Positions 25,549 to 33,064 of a DNA stretch of 64,000 bases are shown here, piece after piece. Position numbers and translations under genes: made by a program. The notes below the pieces were generated by a model. It was not told where the DNA came from and did no database searches. It saw nothing but the letters and a program-made list of their open reading frames with translations. The stretch is from Wandonia sp964447015 (GTDB taxonomy: Bacteria > Bacteroidota > Bacteroidia > Flavobacteriales_D > Crocinitomicaceae). Numbering within the stretch: position 1 is the stretch's first letter; the number at the start of each line of letters is the position of its first letter. The DNA is taken from the NCBI GenBank assembly GCA_964447015.1, contig CAYUQU010000006.1, forward strand, positions 1-64,000, in the 5' to 3' direction.

Positions 25549-28041
25549 ATGAAAAATTTATTCTTTCTCTTTATCTTTTTTGCAGCATTCACACATGCAG
25601 CAAATGCCCAATCCAATCAATATCTTCATTTTGATGGAGTAGATGATTATGTTTCCCTTTCTGAAGGTGCTCAATTTGTAAATGGTTCAACTACGATTAC
25701 AATGGCTGGTTGGTTTTACACTGAAGAACTCATTTACGGTCAAGGAATGATGAGTATTCGTGGTGGCGGAACAGGAACTGGTGAAATGTATTTAATCCAA
25801 TTAAGCAACGGAACAATTGAATGTCGTTTGGTCACGACAACAGGCTTACATCAATTTGTAGCACCAGAAGGTACAATTATAGCTGGGCAATGGCAACACA
25901 TTGCATGGGTGTTTAATCAAACAACAGTACAACTCTTTGTCGATGGAGTTTCGATTGGCTCGAGTAGTGCTTCAGGGACTTTTCAATCTGCTAATCGACC
26001 ATTTTCGATTGGTAAGTGTATTCAATCAGGGTTTAATTTCATTTTTAAAGGTAGAGCAGATGAAGTTTCCCTTTGGAATAAAGCATTGAGTCAAGTTGAA
26101 ATTCAAGACATGATTGACAATGAATTAGTTGGAGATGAAGCGAATTTGCAAGTGTATTACAAATTTAATCAAGGTACTCCAGGTGGAAACAATTTGGGTA
26201 TTTCTCAACTATTAGCGAATAGTGGAGAGGCGAATAAAAATGGAGATTTATTTAATTTTGCACTCAATGGTTCTGTATCAAATTTTGGAGGAACATTGGA
26301 TCCAAGTTTTCAAGTGATCAACTTCTCTCTCATTCCAAATAAGTTAATCACAGATGAGCCTTTTGAAGCAGTTGCAACTGTAAATTCAGGTTTGCCTTTG
26401 AGTTATGAAATAGTTTCTGGCCCAGCAACTATGGATGGAACAACCATTACTTTAAATGGAACTACAGGAACTGTGATAGTAAAAGCGAGTCAAGGTGGAG
26501 ATGGCTTTTTTGATCCTGCTGAAGATGCATATGTTTCTTTTGAAGTACTTGATCCTGCAACTATTTTGGTAGAAGCTTCTATTCTTCATCCACTTGCAGG
26601 TAACGTTCATGTTTCTTCATTGATCCCCGTTCAAGTAGCGTTTAAAGCTGAAATAGATTACCCAGAATTATTTGAAATTAATCAAATTTCTGCAAATGTT
26701 GGTGGCGATAATGTAGAATTAGTGAATCATGGAAATGGTTATTTTACAGGTTGGTGGACACCTCAGTCGTATGGTAGTCACACGCTTGAAGTGTTAGCGC
26801 AAAATAATTATGGTGCATCAAGTACTGCAACGGCTGTGATTAATTTACAACAAGAAACGACGGATCAAACTGTGAATGGAACAACAAATGTTTGGGTGAA
26901 TGCTGATTATCCATCACAAACAGTTCAAGCAGATTTACCGAGCTATAGTGGTGCATTTGACCAAATTATAGGAAAGCTTTACATCGATTGTCCAAGTGGC
27001 GGTTGCGACCCATGGGACAGGGTTTCACATGTTGAAGTACAAGGTAAAGACGGAGAATGGTTTGAAATTATTCGTTATTTGACTCCTTATGGAGTAGCAT
27101 GTCAAAGTGAAATTGATTTGACTGATTTTAGTTCATTGTTACGTGGAAAAACAACTTTCCGTGTGAATTTAGGAACTCAAGGTAACGGATTTTTATACAC
27201 ACTTGAACTTCAATACCGTGCAGGAACCGAAGTAAATCCATTCAGTACTGTAGAAAAGTTATGGTACCAAACATATCAATTTGGAGACATGGCTAACCTG
27301 CAACCAGCGGAAGAAATAACTGTGAATTTTCCTTCATCGACAACTGCTGCAAAAATTAAATTGGTGTCTTCAGGACATGGTTGGGGAAATAATAATACTG
27401 GAAATGCAGCAGAGTTTCAGGCAAATACACACAATATTTTGGTAGATAATGTGGCTACATTTTCACAATACAATTGGAATATTTGTAATCCAAATCCAGA
27501 TGGATGTAGTCCGCAAAATGGAACTTGGTACCACAATAGAGCGGGATGGTGTCCTGGAAGTATTGCACAATTTTTCGATTATTCAATGAATCCCTTTACT
27601 TCTCAAAGTGAAGTCGATTTGAAATACATTTTCGATCAAAGTTATATTGACTATTGTCACCCAAATAATCCAGATTGTGTTTCAGGACAAACATGTCCTA
27701 ATTGCGACGATGGTTTCAACCCACATTTGGTGGTAGCTTCTTACCTAATTTCATACAGTCAATCACCAATCATTGAATTGGGAATTAGCCCAAATGAGAA
27801 TAGAACGTTTGTGAATTTATATCCAAATCCATCTGCTGGGGTGTTTTTTGTAGATCATTCTACAGATGTGAAAGAAATCATCGTTACTGATTACTCGGGA
27901 CGTGAGGTGAAAAGAATTTCTGAAAAATCGGGGGTTGAAACAACACGAATTGATTTAAGTGGTCAGCCATCAGGTATTTACCTTGTATCTATCAAAAAAT
28001 CGAATAATGAGATGGTAACTAAAAAATTGATTTTAGAATAA
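25549..28041 (+). CDS. Secreted PNGase F-like amidase with LamG domain and T9SS tail
   Basis: 830 aa with a signal peptide (MKNLFFLFIFFAAFTHAANA). Residues about 25-210 are a LamG/concanavalin-like module (DGVDDYVSLSEGAQFVNGST). Residues about 440-690 match peptide-N-glycosidase F, which removes N-glycans from asparagine. Matching blocks are GGCDPWDRVSHVEV with D490 equivalent to catalytic D60, GEWFEIIRYLTPYG, GWGNNNTGNAAEF with E622 equivalent to E206, and HNRAGWCPGS. The site of a third acidic residue (E118 in PNGase F) appears to be Gly, so activity is not certain. Residues about 755-830 are a T9SS type A sorting domain starting LYPNPSAG. It is a single gene with its own terminator. Confidence 0.9.
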   Translation: MKNLFFLFIFFAAFTHAANAQSNQYLHFDGVDDYVSLSEGAQFVNGSTTITMAGWFYTEELIYGQGMMSIRGGGTGTGEMYLIQLSNGTIECRLVTTTGLHQFVAPEGTIIAGQWQHIAWVFNQTTVQLFVDGVSIGSSSASGTFQSANRPFSIGKCIQSGFNFIFKGRADEVSLWNKALSQVEIQDMIDNELVGDEANLQVYYKFNQGTPGGNNLGISQLLANSGEANKNGDLFNFALNGSVSNFGGTLDPSFQVINFSLIPNKLITDEPFEAVATVNSGLPLSYEIVSGPATMDGTTITLNGTTGTVIVKASQGGDGFFDPAEDAYVSFEVLDPATILVEASILHPLAGNVHVSSLIPVQVAFKAEIDYPELFEINQISANVGGDNVELVNHGNGYFTGWWTPQSYGSHTLEVLAQNNYGASSTATAVINLQQETTDQTVNGTTNVWVNADYPSQTVQADLPSYSGAFDQIIGKLYIDCPSGGCDPWDRVSHVEVQGKDGEWFEIIRYLTPYGVACQSEIDLTDFSSLLRGKTTFRVNLGTQGNGFLYTLELQYRAGTEVNPFSTVEKLWYQTYQFGDMANLQPAEEITVNFPSSTTAAKIKLVSSGHGWGNNNTGNAAEFQANTHNILVDNVATFSQYNWNICNPNPDGCSPQNGTWYHNRAGWCPGSIAQFFDYSMNPFTSQSEVDLKYIFDQSYIDYCHPNNPDCVSGQTCPNCDDGFNPHLVVASYLISYSQSPIIELGISPNENRTFVNLYPNPSAGVFFVDHSTDVKEIIVTDYSGREVKRISEKSGVETTRIDLSGQPSGIYLVSIKKSNNEMVTKKLILE

Positions 28042-28074
28042 ACAGACTCTGATCAGAAACGATATGGGTAATAT

Positions 28075-28104
28075 AAAAGACGATCTTCGGGTCGTCTTTT
28101 TTTA
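28075..28104 (+). terminator. Rho-independent terminator after the PNGase-like gene
   Basis: AAAAGACGA-TCTTCGGG-TCGTCTTTT, a 9-bp stem followed by further T, 34 bp after the stop codon. The displaced mpl remnant begins 20 bp later, so this marks the left boundary of the accessory island. Confidence 0.85.
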
Positions 28105-28124
28105 TGATAAATAATTACAAAGCC

Positions 28125-28235
28125 TTAACTTTCCTTCAACTTTTTACCTAATTTCTCAAAATTTTCCCCAACAAAATGCCCTGAGCTCATCGCGAGAAAG
28201 GTTTTGTTGTGCCAGTTTTGCGAGCGGATATAGTT
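28125..28235 (-). pseudogene. Displaced 3' end of an mpl-like gene (divergent copy)
   Basis: On the minus strand it reads YIRSQNWHNKTFLAMSSG, then HFVGENFEKLGKKLKES and a stop. This is clearly homologous to the C terminus of the intact Mur ligase (IHAQNWHNKALLMMSSG..., FEKLGEELK). Upstream (higher coordinates) similarity stops and an in-frame stop occurs about 10 codons further. The core CCCTGAGCTCATC at 28179-28191 is identical in all three copies. No start codon or promoter is present, so it is not expressed as a protein. Confidence 0.85.
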
Positions 28236-28293
28236 TGTGTCTCTGTTGCCAGAAAAGTATTTTCAGTATGTTACTTGTGTTATTTGTTCTCTT

Positions 28294-28908
28294 TTATTCA
28301 ATAAAACCGTACTTAATAAACAAATCTTTTAGTATTCTATAATCAGCTGAATACATGCTGATTGATTCGGTATAGTTAAATGCAATCTTTCCATTGCCAC
28401 ATTCAAAGCAGATTTCATAGATTCCTAAAATGTGACCACTGGAATCAAGAAAAACAACTGCGTGACGGGGTATGTAACACATCGTCAATATGTTTGATTT
28501 TCGTGTTCCTAAAGAGGATTCGATTGTAGCAAGATAATCAGTTGTATCAATTTCTCTCCATTTATACATTCTACTACTGTCAAGCCCAAGGACAACCTGA
28601 GTCATGAAGGATGAGTCTAATTTTGGTAAATATTTCAAGTCAGTTTTGATAACCGATTCCATATAGCACCCTTTTTTACGTTTCTTCGCATCAGTTGGAA
28701 TTGTTTTTCTTTTCTTTCCATCGTCACAAAGCGGTCTTAATTGCACAAAACAAATTTTATGCACCTTATTTAGTATGGTATCCGCCCATTCTAGATTTAT
28801 TTTTTGAATTTTTGTATCGATTTCAGGTTGAGGTGAAATTGAGTCATATACTTGACTAAATGTATAAGTAGGGAGGGAGTAAAGTAATATTATTATCCAG
28901 GTTTTCAT
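28294..28908 (-). CDS. Secreted hypothetical protein
   Basis: 204 aa from the ATG at 28908; an upstream ATG at 28932 would add eight residues ahead of the signal peptide. The leader is MKTWIIILLYSLPTYTFSQ. The mature protein has several Cys (CFVQLRPLCDDGKKR, GCYMESV, CFECGNG) that may form disulfides or bind metal. No family is recognised. It is the first cargo gene inside the island flanked by mpl remnants. Confidence 0.65.
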   Translation of the reverse strand: MKTWIIILLYSLPTYTFSQVYDSISPQPEIDTKIQKINLEWADTILNKVHKICFVQLRPLCDDGKKRKTIPTDAKKRKKGCYMESVIKTDLKYLPKLDSSFMTQVVLGLDSSRMYKWREIDTTDYLATIESSLGTRKSNILTMCYIPRHAVVFLDSSGHILGIYEICFECGNGKIAFNYTESISMYSADYRILKDLFIKYGFIE

Positions 28909-29055
28909 ATTACAGTCAATGATTTGGGACAATATCTAGTATGGTGTTCAAACCAAAGTTGTTTTTCGAAGATAAGAAAAATCAATGAAGCTTTTGAAGT
29001 TGTTTCGTTCAATTAAATAATATTTCGAAGCGCTTAATATTTATCAAACATATCA

Positions 29056-29658
29056 CTACAACATGGCATAAAAGATCACCAGCAGTGTTCCAGGAAGCAC
29101 AAAAACAAACGAAACAATGCGTGCAAAGTTAAACCAGGCACTTTGTCGTTTGAAAATATAGGTGAAGAAAGGAATCAGCAGAAATATTTGGAATAAAGGA
29201 AACCATGTAAAGATAGATCTCTGTCTGATTTCTGCGTGATATACTATATCTCCACCATTGGCTATGCTTTGGTAGTTTAATTTCTTTCCTGTTTGAAAAA
29301 TAGGAGTATAGGTGAGTTCGATTGTGTTTTCCACATGCGTACCCCAATCAAAATATTGTGGAATAAACATATATCCTTCAATGTCTAACACAGCGTGTCC
29401 TTCATAGATCCAATTTTGATCAATTTTCCAGGAATTCTCTGTTAGTTTTTTTGATGGACCATCGAATAAAACCTCGATCGTAGTAATCAATGCCATTAAT
29501 GTTGTGAAGATGACAACCACTTTAAAGAAAAACCACCATTTACCTGAAGTAATTCGCTCGTAAAATTCTTTGTCTTCGCGCTCTTCTTTTTCTTTTCTCA
29601 GCCGCAATTTTTCTACTGCAATTCGAAGGGATTCTTCTCGGTTTATATTTCTAGTCAT
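29056..29658 (-). CDS. Membrane hypothetical protein with charged N terminus
   Basis: 200 aa. A charged N-terminal helix (EESLRIAVEKLRLRKEKEER) is followed by a membrane segment (about 44-65), an extracytoplasmic domain of about 85 residues with many aromatic residues, and two closely spaced C-terminal helices (about 150-170, 178-198). No recognised domain. It is on the same strand as its island neighbours but separated by more than 140 bp on each side. Confidence 0.65.
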   Translation of the reverse strand: MTRNINREESLRIAVEKLRLRKEKEEREDKEFYERITSGKWWFFFKVVVIFTTLMALITTIEVLFDGPSKKLTENSWKIDQNWIYEGHAVLDIEGYMFIPQYFDWGTHVENTIELTYTPIFQTGKKLNYQSIANGGDIVYHAEIRQRSIFTWFPLFQIFLLIPFFTYIFKRQSAWFNFARIVSFVFVLPGTLLVIFYAML

Positions 29659-29830
29659 AAATTTTAGTAATAGCTATAATGTAAAAAATTTTTCGAAGTC
29701 AATTGTTGGTTTGTCAGTTCCAGAGATGGTAGTGAGCCGTAATTCACCAACCTCCCTTCAACATTTTTTTCGCGCTAAGATATATAAATTTCATTAAACG
29801 GTGCTTACTAAGGCTTGAGTGTAGGTACTG

Positions 29831-30418
29831 TTAGTGATTTGGATTCTCTTTATTTTTGTCTTTTAAATACTCATCAGTAAAATGCCCTCTTTGTTTTTGT
29901 TTTGAAAATTTACCTTCGTTATATGACTTTGAATCTCCTTTTGGAATCGATAAGGAAGTCCAATTATTTTCCGCCAACATTTTTCCCAAAAAAACAATCT
30001 GTCCAATATGATATGGATAATGAGCAAGTTGTCTGTTTATGGCTTCTGTTACTGTGTGGCCTTGATTTCGGATGTAAATAATTTTGTCAAGGTCATCATT
30101 TGTCAAAGAGTCAATTGCGTTAAAAAGGCAAGCCCAACCTGAGTTCCATTTGTCTAAAAGTTCTTGTCTACTTTTTATGTCGTTTTCAAATTCAGCGTCT
30201 CTTTTACGAAATTCTTTTTCGCCGTCTGAAGTCAAAAAGTCCGTCCAACGCGAAAGCATATTTCCCCAAAGGTGTTTTACAATAGTCGCTATGCTGTTAC
30301 TGTCGTCATTATATTGCCAAAATAACTTGTCATCTTGCACTTGAGAAAAGGTCTTTTCTCCAAGCATTTTGTAATACTCAAATTGCTTTTTAACGCTGAT
30401 TAAATAATCATTTGTCAT
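29831..30418 (-). CDS. DinB-superfamily (DUF1572) protein
   Basis: 195 aa four-helix-bundle protein. The three metal-ligand histidines of the DinB/YfiT fold are seen: H49 in ATIVKHLWGNMLSRW and H133 and H137 in RQLAHYPYHIGQIVFLGK. GHTVTEAINRQLAHYPYHIG is typical of DUF1572. Members of this superfamily include thiol transferases and many of unknown function; the E. coli DNA polymerase DinB is unrelated. It is island cargo, on the minus strand. Confidence 0.85.
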   Translation of the reverse strand: MTNDYLISVKKQFEYYKMLGEKTFSQVQDDKLFWQYNDDSNSIATIVKHLWGNMLSRWTDFLTSDGEKEFRKRDAEFENDIKSRQELLDKWNSGWACLFNAIDSLTNDDLDKIIYIRNQGHTVTEAINRQLAHYPYHIGQIVFLGKMLAENNWTSLSIPKGDSKSYNEGKFSKQKQRGHFTDEYLKDKNKENPNH

Positions 30419-30437
30419 ATTTTTATTTTTAGTTGGT

Positions 30438-31016
30438 GTTAACTGCTGAATGTTTAATAATTATGTTTAATGTATTCTTTGCATCCAACAATAAGCGGAG
30501 TAAGGACTCTGTTTATGTTTAACGGAAACTCCAAATACTCTTTTGCATCGACATTAAATCGGTCGAAAAGCACGTCTCGTAGTTTTCTATGTCCAGAGTC
30601 CTGTTCATTATATCTACCCAATGAATGTGCATATATATTTCTCAACCTTCTCACGATTTCCACTTCGATGAATCCTGGGCTGTCCTTGTTTAAACTTGCA
30701 CTTTCTCCAAGGAATTCATAGTAATTGAGAATAGCATATAATCGCAGAACAAAGTTTTGATTAATGAAATGTCCAATATCATTGTTTTCCTTTCTTGATT
30801 CTTCGGTAAGGGCACTATTAAAACGTAACTCAAAGTTTAGTCCAGATTTTTGGAAGAATTCGGGCAATTGAATTACTGTTTGCCCAATTTGTGGTTCACC
30901 AATTTTCGGGAATCGAGCTCGGACTTTTATATGATACGAACGAAACTCATCAATTTCATTAAATATTTCTTCAAGAGAAGCTTTTCGGATCTGTTTCAAA
31001 GTGTTTTGCAGTTAAC
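30438..31016. repeat. 9-bp inverted pair flanking the HEPN-type gene
   Basis: GTTAACTGC (30438-30446) and GCAGTTAAC (31008-31016) sit 7 and 8 bp outside the two ends of the 181-aa gene. A second shared boundary motif, AGGTACTGTTAG at 29823-29834 and AGGCACTGTTAG at 31131-31142, lies just outside the DinB-like gene and in the next gap. Together they make the genes look like discrete units. No integrase or canonical attC site was found. Confidence 0.4.
30454..30999 (-). CDS. HEPN-like domain protein
   Basis: 181 aa, helical and soluble. IEVEIVRRLRNIYAHSLGRY contains R120-N-I-Y-A-H125, the R-x4-H motif of HEPN-fold proteins, many of which are RNases in toxin-antitoxin or defence systems. No adjacent MNT antitoxin gene is present. 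The rest (LRLYAILNYYEFLGES) fits a HEPN helical bundle. Family-level similarity is by motif only, and nuclease activity is not shown. Confidence 0.6.
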   Translation of the reverse strand: MKQIRKASLEEIFNEIDEFRSYHIKVRARFPKIGEPQIGQTVIQLPEFFQKSGLNFELRFNSALTEESRKENNDIGHFINQNFVLRLYAILNYYEFLGESASLNKDSPGFIEVEIVRRLRNIYAHSLGRYNEQDSGHRKLRDVLFDRFNVDAKEYLEFPLNINRVLTPLIVGCKEYIKHNY

Positions 31017-31207
31017 TTTTTGCGGATTGGCGAAGGGGATTATTTAATCCACTAAACTTCCAAACACCGCTTAGGCTGCGAAATTAACACTAAATTTTTA
31101 TTTGAAAGCACACGCCAGCCACTTTTACCAAGGCACTGTTAGCGGAAGTTTTTTGTTGAAGTTAACCAATAGCTTAATTAATCCTTGTGTGTTTGGAATC
31201 TTTGTTT

Positions 31208-31215
31208 TATGTTTG
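31208..31215 (+). promoter_or_regulatory. -7 box of the toxin-antitoxin-chaperone operon
   Basis: TATGTTTG matches TAnnTTTG exactly and lies 22 bp before the TTG start of the toxin gene. A CTTG about 21 bp upstream could be a degenerate -33 element. No clear operator palindrome was seen at the box, although antitoxin binding nearby would be expected. Confidence 0.5.
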
Positions 31216-31237
31216 CACTTTACTAATAGGTTAAGTC

Positions 31238-31624
31238 TTGGAGAATTTCTATTTACTTTGTGAATGCCATCAGAATAAATTTAGAGTTTATCTAAATCAA
31301 AGCAATTCTGACTTGACAAAAAAGTTCACTGAAATAAATAGAAATGAAAAGTTGACAAGAAAGTTTGTATTAGTGATAGAAGCGATAAAAAATAAGACGG
31401 AGAATAAAACCCAATATAATTGGGAAGAAGATTTTGAATTTGGAAAAGTGTATGCAATAAAAATTGATTCACATAGGTTTTACACGCTTCAAACTACAAA
31501 TGTAGGATATAGGGAACTTTATATTTGTAGATATGGCAAGAAAGAAAGTCAAGAAAATACCAAAAAATTGACAACAACTATAAAGACAATTCAAAGTATT
31601 CAAATCGAAAAAATAGAATTATGA
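31238..31624 (+). CDS. HigB/RelE-like toxin of a TAC module
   Basis: 128 aa, starting at a TTG codon since no in-frame ATG precedes the conserved part. The C-terminal half, FEFGKVYAIKIDSHRFYTLQ, then ELYICRYGKKESQENTKK, has the layout of Gp49/HigB proteins (a core beta-sheet with a basic KK-x-Q segment before the last helix). Such proteins are ribosome-dependent mRNA interferases. Its stop overlaps the start of the antitoxin gene by 4 nt (ATGA), and a SecB-like gene follows. The assignment rests on fold-level resemblance and operon order. Confidence 0.7.
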   Translation: MENFYLLCECHQNKFRVYLNQSNSDLTKKFTEINRNEKLTRKFVLVIEAIKNKTENKTQYNWEEDFEFGKVYAIKIDSHRFYTLQTTNVGYRELYICRYGKKESQENTKKLTTTIKTIQSIQIEKIEL

Positions 31625-32058
31625 ACGAAGTAACACAAAGATTCTCTATTCAATCTTATATAGATAAGAATAGAGAAAAAATTGATGAATCTTTAATTAG
31701 CTTACGTTTAATGAAAGAGGTTGATAGATTTCTAGATTATGAGAAATTAAGTAATAAAGATTTGGCATTAAAAATGGGATATTCAGAATCTTATATTAGT
31801 CAACTTATGTCTGGTGTCAAAAATGTAAATATTTCATTTATTAATAAATTTGAGAAATGTTTTGACGCCAAGTTTGACTTTAAAATTTATTTAAAAAATG
31901 AGAAAGTTTTTCTACATAGATTGGATGAAAGAACTCAATTTAACATAAACATAAATTTAAATATGTTTTTAATCAGGGAAGACCATTCAATGTTTTCATT
32001 TACTCAAAATAGTAAATCAATGTTCAATGTTACCGATGTAGAATACAAAACTTTGTAA
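31621..32058 (+). CDS. HigA-like Xre antitoxin with C-terminal extension
   Basis: 145 aa. Residues about 36-88 form an Xre helix-turn-helix (LSNKDLALKMGYSESYISQL, then MSGVKNVNISFINKFEKCF). Residues about 92-145 are a hydrophobic extension beyond the usual HigA length, rich in Phe, Asn and Ile. In toxin-antitoxin-chaperone systems such a tail (the chaperone-addiction region) makes the antitoxin depend on a SecB-like partner. Translationally coupled to the toxin and 5 bp from the chaperone gene. It likely represses its own operon. Confidence 0.8.
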   Translation: MNEVTQRFSIQSYIDKNREKIDESLISLRLMKEVDRFLDYEKLSNKDLALKMGYSESYISQLMSGVKNVNISFINKFEKCFDAKFDFKIYLKNEKVFLHRLDERTQFNININLNMFLIREDHSMFSFTQNSKSMFNVTDVEYKTL

Positions 32059-32063
32059 TTATT

Positions 32064-32510
32064 ATGGAAAGTAAAGAGAAAGAAATACAATTTCAAATGA
32101 GAATTTCTTCAATAAGTGTTTTGAGATTTTCTCAGCATGATATAGAAGAGTTTGATCCTAACAAAGTTGATGCGATAGAATATCAATCTGACTTCGAGGT
32201 GAAAACATTACATGAAACCAGTGAAATTGCGGTTGAAACAACATTGAAGTTAAAGGTTCAAGAGCTGGATAGTTATTTTGGTGAGTTAAAAGTTTTGATG
32301 AAGTTTCATATTTCACCATTTGATACCGTGATAAAAAAAGTTGATGATGGATATCAAATTCCTGATTTATTAATATTCAATTTATTTAATATTCTAATTG
32401 GTACAATAAGAGGGATTTTATATGAAAAATTAAGAGGAACGATACTCCAAAATGAAGTTTTACCGCTTTTTGATGTTAGAGATTTAATGAATGCAAAAAA
32501 AATTAAATAA
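32064..32510 (+). CDS. SecB-like chaperone of a TAC module
   Basis: 148 aa. The fold-level pattern of SecB is visible: an N-terminal beta-sheet (IQFQMRISSISVLRFSQ) and a C-terminal helix pair with LIGTIRGILYEKLRGTILQN followed by EVLPLFDVRDLM, matching the SecB C-terminal region. In TAC systems (the M. tuberculosis Rv1955-Rv1956-Rv1957 type) this protein binds the antitoxin tail and protects it. It is the last gene of the three-gene operon. A general secretion role is possible but less likely at this location. Confidence 0.8.
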   Translation: MESKEKEIQFQMRISSISVLRFSQHDIEEFDPNKVDAIEYQSDFEVKTLHETSEIAVETTLKLKVQELDSYFGELKVLMKFHISPFDTVIKKVDDGYQIPDLLIFNLFNILIGTIRGILYEKLRGTILQNEVLPLFDVRDLMNAKKIK

Positions 32511-32721
32511 GACATCTTTTATTGTGTATGAAGATGAAACATTTTGATTTCTTGTTTGTTGCGAAGCTCTAGCTAACTAATTTATAATCTATGTTTTATA
32601 ACACCTTACTTCCTATCAGAGTGCAATAGTCGCTACTTCATTGCGTATTATTTTCATAAGCCTAAATATAGCTTTTATTCCTATAAATCAGTAAAAGCTT
32701 TTCCATAGAAACCCCAATTTA
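32511..32721. other. Non-coding stretch between the TAC operon and the second mpl remnant
   Basis: About 210 bp, part of a 554-bp region without a functional gene that runs to 33064. No coding frame, hairpin with a T-run or promoter box stands out here. The rest of the 554-bp region holds the second mpl remnant (32722-32848), about 90 bp of unassigned sequence, and the tandem inverted repeats. Confidence 0.5.
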
Positions 32722-32848
32722 CTACCTCAATTCCTCCCCCAACTTCTCAAAATCAATCCCATCAAAATTCCCTGAGCTCATCATGAGGAGGGCTTTGTTG
32801 TGCCAACTTTGTGCGCGAATGTGGTTGAGGACGTGCTCGGCTTTGTTC
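32722..32848 (-). pseudogene. Displaced 3' end of an mpl gene (close copy)
   Basis: 127 bp matching the last 127 bp of the intact gene (34481-34607) with about five differences. It begins exactly at the stop codon. The minus-strand reading IRAQSWHNKALLMMSSG, then NFDGIDFEKLGEELR and a stop, differs only by conservative changes (H/R, N/S, K/R). It stops abruptly at 32848, and there is no similarity beyond either end. A directly repeated gene end flanking the ATPase gene is what an insertion at the 3' end of mpl would leave behind. Confidence 0.93.
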
Positions 32849-32938
32849 CTTATTCTTTTGAAATAATTCTGACGTGATCTCGCATTTAGGTGAGGTAGAG
32901 AGACGGGATTTTCGTTCTTTTTATTTATTCTTTCCCTA

Positions 32939-33054
32939 TTGAAGTGAAGCCAAAATGGTGTTTATTTTTGTATTTTGGCTGCACTTCAATTTAATTTATT
33001 ATCTCTAAAAGCAGCCAAAATGATAAATATTTTATATTTTTGGCTGCACTTCAA
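32939..33054 (+). promoter_or_regulatory. Tandem inverted repeats and promoters before the AAA ATPase
   Basis: The first inverted repeat is TTGAAGTGAAGCCAAAAT (32939-32956) with ATTTTGGCTGCACTTCAA (32972-32989), 18-bp arms and one mismatch. The second is GCAGCCAAAA (33011-33020) with TTTTGGCTGC (33038-33047). TTTTGGCTGCACTTCAA occurs twice exactly, 65 bp apart. Two -7 boxes TATTTTTG (32963-32970 and 33035-33042) are embedded in these repeats, so a protein binding them could control the ATPase gene that starts at 33065. Confidence 0.65.
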
Positions 33055-33064
33055 AATTTTGCTT

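Noticed and set aside
29823..31142. Integron attC sites
   Set aside because: The motifs near TGTTAG do not fit RYYYAAC/GTTRRRY pairs, and no integron integrase is seen.
32975..33064. N-terminal extension of the AAA ATPase
   Set aside because: It runs through the inverted repeats and promoter boxes; the family start is MPKKIIGRD at 33065.
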